From NCBI RefSeq assembly GCF_026020075.1, contig NZ_CP102772.1, positions 372,001-436,000 of the forward strand: a DNA stretch of 64,000 nt. Reading direction: 5' to 3'. Made by a program: the position numbers and the translations under genes. The notes beneath the pieces are model-generated. The model did not search any database. It saw only the letters and a list, made by a program, of their open reading frames with translations, and had not been told where the DNA came from. This stretch comes from Bosea sp. NBC_00550. GTDB lineage: Bacteria > Pseudomonadota > Alphaproteobacteria > Rhizobiales > Beijerinckiaceae. This document shows positions 58,464 through 64,000 of this stretch, piece by piece; the stretch's first letter is position 1, and each line of letters starts with the position of its first letter.

Positions 58464-59064
58464 GCTATCGTTGTCCTGTCCTCGCCGCTAGTGCGCCGTC
58501 TTACCACGCACGCCAGCGTCGAGCTTGAGATTGCCAGCCAAACAGTTGTTCTACGTCGCCACGCTGTGGCGGTTGCGCGAGAGCAGCGACAAGAAGACGC
58601 AGTCTTCACTGACAGTGGGGCAGCCGATGGCAAAACAGCGCTTGGCAGGCCCGCCACGAAAAGTTGAGCACTGGCGATTTGGTCGGAAGGTCTGCGCGTG
58701 TGCGGCGCAGCGCGCGCTGGCGTTGGCAGGGGGAGAGCCTAGTGCCGTGAGCCAGGCGCGCGCTGCCCAGCCAGCGAGGGCAGGGCAGTTCGCGTAGGTG
58801 TCGCCATTGCTGCCCCTGCGCTGCCACCGCGCGGGCGTCAAGTCCATGTGTGTTAGCGCCAAGTGCCAGTTCCGCGAGGGAGGGCATGGGCACCACTGAC
58901 ACTACTCGCCCCTGATACCCCACGCGAAGCGGACCTGGGCGGTGTTAGTCGCAACAGGACCCGCCCCCCACCGCGAGAGCCTTAAAACGTGCTCGCGTGC
59001 TGTGCTGGTGCTGTCTCGCCTTGATCTGGGAGCGCTCATCACTAGACTAAGTCATTGAAAGTGC
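58464..59064. other. Gene-free right end of the island
   Basis: About 600 bp with no convincing gene. Frames of 90-105 codons exist on both strands but lack ribosome sites and recognisable features. The last part contains GTGCTGGTGCTG-like runs (near 59000-59070) that resemble a GGTGCTGTTC run before the integrase and might be integrase arm sites. Confidence 0.5.
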
Positions 59065-59119
59065 TGGTGCTGCGAGAGAGGATTGAACTCTCGACCTCTC
59101 CATTACCAAGGGAGTGCTC
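59065..59119 (-). pseudogene. 3' fragment of tRNA-Thr(GGT) with CCA; candidate attR
   Basis: The minus strand reads GAGCACTCCCTTGGTAATGG, then AGAGGTCGAGAGTTCAATCC and TCTCTCGCAGCACCA: D-arm end, anticodon arm (GGT), variable loop, T arm and acceptor 3' strand with CCA. The 5' acceptor strand and D arm are missing; upstream the sequence is unrelated. The 27 bp at 59093-59119 match the candidate attL. So this is a truncated tRNA left by integration, excision or rearrangement. Confidence 0.8.
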
Positions 59120-59180
59120 GGTGGGCGGCGCCCGTTCTCCAGGCGACGCTCGTTGCAACGGCGCCTTGCGTCGGCTTGCC

Positions 59181-59209
59181 TTGCCCCGGGGTGATCCGCT
59201 TATTAGAAT
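59181..59209 (+). promoter_or_regulatory. Sigma70-type promoter of the thi operon
   Basis: TTGCCC (59181-59186), 17 bases, TAGAAT (59204-59209). The start of transcription expected about 7 bases later coincides with the 5' end of the TPP riboswitch. Confidence 0.65.
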
Positions 59210-59216
59210 GCGTCTG

Positions 59217-59301
59217 TCCGTTGGGGTGCCGAAAGGCTGAGAGGTGCGCGTCGCGCCAACCCATCGCACCTGATCCGGGTAATGCCGGCGAAGGGAACGG
59301 T
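59217..59301 (+). promoter_or_regulatory. TPP riboswitch (THI element)
   Basis: The conserved thi-box strings are present: GGGGTGCC and GGCTGAGAG in the first arm, and ACCCATCGCACCTGATCCGG then GTAATGCCGGCGAAGGGA in the second, with a closing P1 helix (CCGTT at 59218-59222 with AACGG at 59296-59300). It binds thiamine pyrophosphate and shuts off the genes that follow, either by transcription termination or by hiding the thiO ribosome site. Confidence 0.95.
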
Positions 59302-59365
59302 CTTCGGCTCGCAGACAAAGCTGCTCGCGCCTTTGGCCGCTGCCTTCCCGGGAGCAGGGAAAAGC

Positions 59366-60391
59366 ATGGCGGCTGCATCCAGCCCTTATCGGAACATAAC
59401 CGTCGCGGTGGTCGGCGCCGGTGTCGTTGGCCTTGCCTGCGCCACCGAGCTGGCCGCGCGCGGCGCGCAGGTCACCATCCACGAGCGCGGTTCGCGCATC
59501 GGTGCCGCGGCCTGCTCCTGGTATGCCGGCGGCATGCTCGCCCCCTGGTGCGAGGGCGAAAGCGCCGAGGAGCCGGTGATCCGGCTCGGCCAGGAGGCAG
59601 CCGGCTGGTGGGAGCGGCACGCGGACGGGGTGGTTCGCCAGGGCACGCTCGTTGTCGCGCCGAGCCGCGATCGCTCGGAGCTGCGCCGCTTCGGCCAGCG
59701 CACCAGCCATTTCGAGGAGATCGATGGCGAGGCGGTCGCAGGGCTGGAGCCCGATCTCGCCGGGCGCTTCTCGCGCGGGCTGTTCTTCGCTGACGAGGCG
59801 CATCTCGATCCGCGCAAGGCGATCGCGGCCTTGGCCGAACGCCTCCTTGCAAAGGGCGTGGCGGTGCATTTCGACAGCGCGGTCGAACCGGCCAATCTCG
59901 ATGCCGAAATCGTCCTCGACTGCCGGGGGCTGTCGGCGCGCGATGTCCTGCCCGATCTGCGCGGCGTCAAGGGCGAGATGCTGCTGCTGAAAAGCGACGA
60001 GGTCCGCTTGTCGCGCCCCGTAAGGCTGCTGCATCCGCGCATCCCGCTCTACATCGTTCCGCGGGCAGGCGGCATCTTCATGGTCGGCGCGACGATGATC
60101 GAGAGCGGCGAGCGCAGCCGCATCTCGGCCCGCTCGATGCTGGAGCTGCTCGGCGCGGCCTATGCGCTGCATCCCGCCTTCGGCGAGGCGGAGGTCGTCG
60201 AGATCGGCACCGATGCGCGCCCGGCCTTCCCCGATAACCTGCCGCGGCTGACGCGACGCGGCCGGGTGATCCATGTCAACGGGCTCTACCGTCACGGCTT
60301 CCTGCTCAGCCCCGCCATGGCGCGGATGGCTGCGGATGCCGTGATGAACCCGCAATCACGACCGGAGATGCTGCATGACCTTGCTGCTTAA
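59366..60391 (+). CDS. thiO: Glycine oxidase ThiO
   Basis: 341 residues. The N-terminal FAD motif VAVVGAGVVGLACATELAAR and the C-terminal RPAFPDNLPRLTRRGRVIHV with NGLYRHGFLLSPAMA are typical of ThiO, which oxidises glycine to the iminoacetate used for the thiazole ring of thiamine. The ATG at 59366 has AGGGA before it; the longer frame starts inside the riboswitch. The gene overlaps thiS by 17 bp. thiC, often first in this operon type, is not upstream. Confidence 0.93.
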   Translation: MAAASSPYRNITVAVVGAGVVGLACATELAARGAQVTIHERGSRIGAAACSWYAGGMLAPWCEGESAEEPVIRLGQEAAGWWERHADGVVRQGTLVVAPSRDRSELRRFGQRTSHFEEIDGEAVAGLEPDLAGRFSRGLFFADEAHLDPRKAIAALAERLLAKGVAVHFDSAVEPANLDAEIVLDCRGLSARDVLPDLRGVKGEMLLLKSDEVRLSRPVRLLHPRIPLYIVPRAGGIFMVGATMIESGERSRISARSMLELLGAAYALHPAFGEAEVVEIGTDARPAFPDNLPRLTRRGRVIHVNGLYRHGFLLSPAMARMAADAVMNPQSRPEMLHDLAA

Positions 60392-60572
60392 CGGCGCGCC
60401 GCAGGAGATCGCCGCGAAGACGCTGGCCGAGGCGCTGGCCGAGCTCGGCTATGCCGGCCGCATCGTCGCGACGGCGGTGAACGGCGATTTCGTGCCGGCT
60501 CGCAAGCGCGCTGAAGTGATCTTGAACGACGGCGACCGCATCGAGGTCGTCGCCCCGATGCAGGGAGGCTGA
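60375..60572 (+). CDS. thiS: Sulfur carrier protein ThiS
   Basis: 65 residues with a ubiquitin-like fold ending in the required Gly-Gly (VVAPMQGG). ThiS carries thiocarboxylate sulfur to ThiG for thiazole formation. It overlaps thiO and ends one base before thiG. Confidence 0.94.
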   Translation: MTLLLNGAPQEIAAKTLAEALAELGYAGRIVATAVNGDFVPARKRAEVILNDGDRIEVVAPMQGG

Positions 60573-60573
60573 G

Positions 60574-61347
60574 ATGGCATCCTTTTACGGCTTCGAGCCG
60601 CAAAACCGGCTTTTCCTCGGCACGGCGCAATATCCGTCGCCCGCGATCCTCGCCGAGGCGGTGAAGCGCTCCGGCGTCGAGGTCGTCACCGTTTCGCTGC
60701 GCCGGGAATCGTCCGGCGGCGCGGCGGGGCAGGCGTTCTGGGCGCTCATCCGCGAGCTCGGCGTCAAGGTGCTGCCGAACACGGCCGGCTGCCACACGGT
60801 GAAGGAGGCAGTGACGACGGCGCAGATGGCGCGCGAGGTCTTCGGCACCGACTGGATCAAGCTCGAGGTGATCGGCGAGGACGACACGCTCCAGCCGGAC
60901 GTGATCGCGCTGGTCGAGGCTGCGCGCATCCTCGCCGATGACGGCTTCAAGGTCTTCCCCTACACGACAGAGGACATCGTCATCGGCGGGCGCCTGCTCG
61001 ATGGCGGCTGCGAGGTGCTGATGCCCTGGGGCGCGCCGATCGGATCGGGCAGGGGGCTCAACAACCCCTACGGGCTGCGCACCATGCGCCAGCATTTCCC
61101 GGATATTCCGCTCGTCGTCGACGCCGGCATCGGCCTGCCCTCCCATGCCGCGCAGGCGATGGAGCTGGGCTATGACGGCATCCTGCTCAACACCGCCGTC
61201 GCCAAGGCGGGGGACCCGGCCGCGATGGCGGAGGCCTTCGCGCTCGCCATCCGCGCCGGCCGGCTCGCCTTCGAGGCGCAGCCGATCGAGGCGCGCGACA
61301 TGGCAGCTCCCTCCACGCCCGTCATGGGCAAGGCCTTCCTGGCATGA
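60574..61347 (+). CDS. thiG: Thiazole synthase ThiG
   Basis: 257 residues, a TIM barrel: [18 protein letters not shown] (variant), [20 protein letters not shown], the Schiff-base Lys in [10 protein letters not shown], and [20 protein letters not shown]. It condenses deoxyxylulose phosphate, iminoacetate and ThiS sulfur into the thiazole phosphate. Its stop overlaps thiE (ATGA). Confidence 0.95.
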   Translation: MASFYGFEPQNRLFLGTAQYPSPAILAEAVKRSGVEVVTVSLRRESSGGAAGQAFWALIRELGVKVLPNTAGCHTVKEAVTTAQMAREVFGTDWIKLEVIGEDDTLQPDVIALVEAARILADDGFKVFPYTTEDIVIGGRLLDGGCEVLMPWGAPIGSGRGLNNPYGLRTMRQHFPDIPLVVDAGIGLPSHAAQAMELGYDGILLNTAVAKAGDPAAMAEAFALAIRAGRLAFEAQPIEARDMAAPSTPVMGKAFLA

Positions 61348-61970
61348 AAGACCTGTCTCGCATGAAGCTCGATCCGTTCTATCCCATCTTCGACAGCGCC
61401 GACTGGCTGGAGCGGATGCTGCCGCTCGGCGTCAAGCTGGTGCAATTGCGCGTCAAGGATCGGCCCGAAATCGAGGTTGCCCGCGAGATCGCTCGCGCCA
61501 AGCGGCTCTGCGCGGAGGTCGGCTGCGTGCTCGTCGTCAACGACTACTGGAAGCTCGCCATCGCGGAGGGCTGCGATTTCCTCCATCTCGGTCAGGAGGA
61601 TCTCGACACCGCCGATCTCGGCGCGATCCGCAAGGCGGGCCTCAAGCTCGGCGTCAGCAGCCATGACGAGGCCGAGCTGGAGCGCGCGCTGGCGACGGAG
61701 CCGGATTATGTCGCGCTCGGGCCGGTCTATCCGACAATTCTCAAGCAGATGCGCTTCGGCCCGCAAGGGCTGGAGCGGCTTGGCGAGTGGAAGCGCCGCA
61801 TCGGCGACCTGCCGCTGGTCGGCATCGGCGGCATTTCGCTGGAACGCGCGCCGGGCGTTTTCGACGCCGGCGCCGACATCGTGGCAGCCGTGACCGACAT
61901 CACGCTGAACGCCGATCCCGAGGAGCGGTTGAAATCCTGGGTGGCGGCGACGCGGAAGCACGCGGTCTGA
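61344..61970 (+). CDS. thiE: Thiamine phosphate synthase ThiE
   Basis: 208 residues. Pyrophosphate-binding and substrate motifs [21 protein letters not shown] and [14 protein letters not shown], then [19 protein letters not shown], fit ThiE (TenI-like relatives share some of these). It joins the thiazole and pyrimidine phosphates. Last gene of the operon; a repeat element follows and may terminate it. Confidence 0.93.
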   Translation: MKDLSRMKLDPFYPIFDSADWLERMLPLGVKLVQLRVKDRPEIEVAREIARAKRLCAEVGCVLVVNDYWKLAIAEGCDFLHLGQEDLDTADLGAIRKAGLKLGVSSHDEAELERALATEPDYVALGPVYPTILKQMRFGPQGLERLGEWKRRIGDLPLVGIGGISLERAPGVFDAGADIVAAVTDITLNADPEERLKSWVAATRKHAV

Positions 61971-62013
61971 AGAGGCGCGCCGTTGCGCCTCCGGATATGG
62001 CACGGAACCACTC

Positions 62014-62119
62014 CGTCATCCCGGACAAGCTGCGAAGCAGCGCAGATCCGGGATCCATCGTAGAGCGCGGAGCCCTACGATGGATCCCGGCGCTCCGCTT
62101 TGCTGCAGCCGGGATGACG
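62014..62119. repeat. Inverted-repeat element after thiE
   Basis: CGTCATCCCGG (62014-62024) pairs with CCGGGATGACG (62109-62119), and inner segments GGGATCCATCGTAG and CTACGATGGATCCC also pair. It resembles the element at 18231-18400 (shared GTCAT-CCGG ends) and is probably one of a dispersed family. Confidence 0.75.
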
Positions 62120-62135
62120 ACGTAATTCCTAAGTC

Positions 62136-62450
62136 TCAGCTCTCCGCTTCCGTCGACATCGTGTGCCCGTCGACATGGCCGAGGCTGCGCTCGGGGTCGA
62201 GCCGGTCGCGCACGCGCTGCTTCAGCACCTTGGAATCCGGGAATCCGCCATCGGTCTTGCGGTCCCAGATCAGCTCGCCGTCATAGGTGATCTGGAAGAT
62301 GCCGCCCGTGCGCGGGATCAGCGCTACCTCGCCGAGATCCTGCCCGAAGGTGGAGAGCAACTCCTGCCCGAGCCAGGCCGAGCGCAGCATCCAGTTGCAC
62401 ATCGAGCAATAGGTGATGGCGATGCGGGGGGCGGGCTTGGTCTGGGTCAT
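62136..62450 (-). CDS. SelW/SelT/SelH (Rdx) family protein
   Basis: 104 residues. The start RIAITYCSMCNWMLRSAWLG carries the CxxC of the Rdx fold (Cys15, Cys18), with Cys in place of selenocysteine, and GGIFQITYDGELIWDRKTDG and FPDSKVLKQRVRD complete the family pattern. The bacterial members are thioredoxin-like redox proteins of unknown substrate. The gene is on the opposite strand to the thi operon. Confidence 0.88.
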   Translation of the reverse strand: MTQTKPAPRIAITYCSMCNWMLRSAWLGQELLSTFGQDLGEVALIPRTGGIFQITYDGELIWDRKTDGGFPDSKVLKQRVRDRLDPERSLGHVDGHTMSTEAES

Positions 62451-62583
62451 GATCGGTCACCGAAGCGGGAGGTCGTTTCCGACATCCCGCTTCGTGCCCC
62501 CCGATGCAAGCCCGAAAGCTGCATGGCCGATCAGCATGAAGCCGCGGACAAGTCTTTGTTTTGAATAAATAAAATCAGAAAGA

Positions 62584-64000
62584 TCAGGTCTCTTCGATGT
62601 AGCGGCGGCGCAGATGCGCCTTGAACACGGAGGCGTCGAGCGGCCGGCCCGTCGCTTCGGTGAGCAGGTCGTCGGTCGGGAGCAGCGAGCCCTTGCCGTG
62701 GATGTTGGCGCGCAGCCAGCCCACCAGCGGGCCGAAATCGCCCTTGCCGATGCCGGGCAGGATGCCCGGCTCGGCCCGACAGGCGGCGTCGAAGATCTGG
62801 GCCGCCGTCATCGCGCCGAGCGTATAGGTCGGGAAATAGCCCCAGCCGCCGGAGGGCCAGTGGATGTCCTGCAGGCAGCCGACCCGGTCGTCGGGCACGG
62901 TGACCCCGAGCAGGGACTTCATCCCCGCATTCCAGGCGGCAGGCAATTCGGCGAGCGGCATCTCGTTGGCGATCAGCGCCTTCTCCAGCCGGTAGCGCAG
63001 GATGACATGGGCCGGATAGGTCACCTCGTCGGCATCGACGCGGATGAAGCCGGGCTCGACGCGCGTATAACGGTGCCACATCGCCTCGGTCTCCCAGGCG
63101 GGGCCGGCGCCGCCGAAGCTATCGCGCATCAGCGGCGCGGCAAAGGCGAGGAACTGGCGCGAGCGGCAGGCCTGCATCTCCATCAGCAGCGACTGGCTTT
63201 CATGGATGCTCATGCCGCGCGCGGCGCCGACCGGCTGGTTCATATGGCCCTGCGGCCGGCCCTGCTCGTAGAGCGCATGGCCTGTCTCGTGCAACACGCC
63301 CATCAGCGCCTTGGTGAAGTCGGCCTCGTCGTAGCGCGTGGTGATGCGCACATCGTTGTCGGCACCGCCGCAGAAGGGATGGGTCGAGATGTCGAGCCGC
63401 CCGCGCTCGAAATCGTAGCCTAGCGCTGCCATCAGGCGCAGGCCGAGCGCGCGCTGTGTCTCGGTCGCGAACGGACCTTCGAGCGCCGGCAGCGCCGGCC
63501 GGCGCGCCTGCACCGCCATCGCTTCCTGTGTGAAGCCGGGCAGGAAGGCGGCGAGATCGTCGAAGAGCCCGTCGATCTTTGCCGAGCTGCCGCCTGGCTC
63601 ATAATCGTTGAGCAGGGCGTCGTAGGGCGAGACGCCGAGCTTCTCGCCCTTGGCCTTGCCGATCTGGCGCTGGAGGTTCAGCACCTCGGCGAGATAGGGC
63701 AGCAATCCCGCGAAATCGGAATCGGCCCGTGCCTGCCGCCAGCGCATCTCGCAGGCCGAGACCGCCTTGCTCGATGCCTCGACGAGATCGGCGGGCAGGG
63801 CGGTGTCGACTGTCCAGACGCGCCTGATCTCGCGCAGGTTTGCCTTCTCCCAGGCGCCGAGGCCGCCGTCGTTTTCGGCCTCCGCGAGCCAGCCGCCGAT
63901 GTGGGCGTCCGTCGCCATGCCGTGGCGCATCACATGCAGCAGCGCCATGCTTTCGGCCCGCGTCTCGGCGGCGCCCTTCGGCATCATCGTGTCGTTGTCC
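62584..64000 (-). CDS. M32 carboxypeptidase Taq family, N terminus beyond the window
   Basis: At least 471 residues; the first codons lie outside. The right edge reads DNDTMMPKGAAETRAESMAL, which matches the W-D-x-E-T-M-M-P-x-G segment near residue 35 of the family. The zinc motif HETGHALYEQ is present with GMSIHESQSLLMEM downstream. It removes C-terminal residues from peptides in the cytoplasm. The apparent ATG at 63987 is internal, not the start. Confidence 0.92.
   Translation of the reverse strand, partial: DNDTMMPKGAAETRAESMALLHVMRHGMATDAHIGGWLAEAENDGGLGAWEKANLREIRRVWTVDTALPADLVEASSKAVSACEMRWRQARADSDFAGLLPYLAEVLNLQRQIGKAKGEKLGVSPYDALLNDYEPGGSSAKIDGLFDDLAAFLPGFTQEAMAVQARRPALPALEGPFATETQRALGLRLMAALGYDFERGRLDISTHPFCGGADNDVRITTRYDEADFTKALMGVLHETGHALYEQGRPQGHMNQPVGAARGMSIHESQSLLMEMQACRSRQFLAFAAPLMRDSFGGAGPAWETEAMWHRYTRVEPGFIRVDADEVTYPAHVILRYRLEKALIANEMPLAELPAAWNAGMKSLLGVTVPDDRVGCLQDIHWPSGGWGYFPTYTLGAMTAAQIFDAACRAEPGILPGIGKGDFGPLVGWLRANIHGKGSLLPTDDLLTEATGRPLDASVFKAHLRRRYIEET

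Larger units (their letters stand above)
38861..59119. mobile_element. Integrative genomic island, about 20 kb
   Basis: The segment carries a tyrosine integrase at its left end, a replication-type operon, pseudogenes, duplicated fragments and cargo genes without metabolic context, while both flanks are ordinary chromosomal genes. The edges are proposed from a 27-bp imperfect repeat of the tRNA-Thr anticodon arm at 38861-38887 and 59093-59119 (22 of 27 identical, same orientation). No capsid, tail, relaxase or type IV secretion genes were seen, so it is either a small integrative element, a phage satellite or a decayed prophage. The exact ends are inferred. Confidence 0.65.

Noticed and set aside
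59282..59365. ThiO start at the ATG of 59282
   Set aside because: That ATG lies within the conserved TPP riboswitch (GTAATGCCGG); the ATG at 59366 has a ribosome site.

Overview
The window is high-GC chromosomal DNA from an alphaproteobacterium of the Hyphomicrobiales type; a Bosea-like organism is my best guess, by gene content and style rather than any database match. Clues are perfect or near-perfect EcfG-type (general stress response) promoters, DUF1236 and DUF2934 small proteins, intergenic palindromic repeats of the rhizobial kind, and a thiOSGE operon under a TPP riboswitch.

Layout. (1) 1-9.4 kb: two catabolic operons on the minus strand. The first (FAD monooxygenase, FAH-family hydrolase, NTF2-like protein, VOC protein) is divergent from a LysR gene. 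The second (metal-dependent cyclase, BKACE enzyme, SMP-30 lactonase, branched-chain-type binding protein) is divergent from a TetR gene. A lone ABC binding protein follows. (2) 9.5-22.9 kb: a glycogen cluster, malQ, glgB, glgA, two glgX paralogues and glgP, without glgC. Promoters of the form GGAAC-N16/17-CGTT or -GGTT precede glgB, glgA, glgX and a DUF2934 gene. (3) 23.3-27.3 kb: an SDR enzyme and a four-gene phospholipid-like cassette (plsC-like, cdsA-like, small membrane protein, CDP-alcohol phosphotransferase with altered metal-site residues). (4) 27.3-34.7 kb: a peptide-type ABC transporter with an M81 peptidase, an RpiR regulator and a DadA-like oxidase. (5) 35.1-38.8 kb: small secreted proteins, a cardiolipin synthase and tRNA-Ser(GCT).

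(6) About 38.9-59.1 kb is an accessory island. It opens with a tyrosine integrase and a tightly packed operon carrying an excisionase-like protein, an HEAGH metalloprotease-like protein and a 1078-residue primase/helicase-like protein, followed by a perfect 30-bp inverted repeat. Cargo includes a three-gene membrane/nuclease operon, a periplasmic Clp-like serine protease, an AraC regulator, small membrane proteins, an ADP-ribosylglycohydrolase with a frameshift and two relics of related genes, a lipoprotein and a Sel1-repeat protein. Several genes are visibly decaying. The right edge has a 3' fragment of tRNA-Thr(GGT), and a 27-bp imperfect repeat of its anticodon arm lies just left of the integrase, so these are the best att candidates. 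No phage structural or conjugation genes are seen, so the island looks like a small integrative element or phage-satellite-like unit.

(7) 59.2-64 kb: a sigma70-type promoter and TPP riboswitch drive thiO-thiS-thiG-thiE, followed by a repeat element, a SelW-like protein and an M32 carboxypeptidase cut by the window end.
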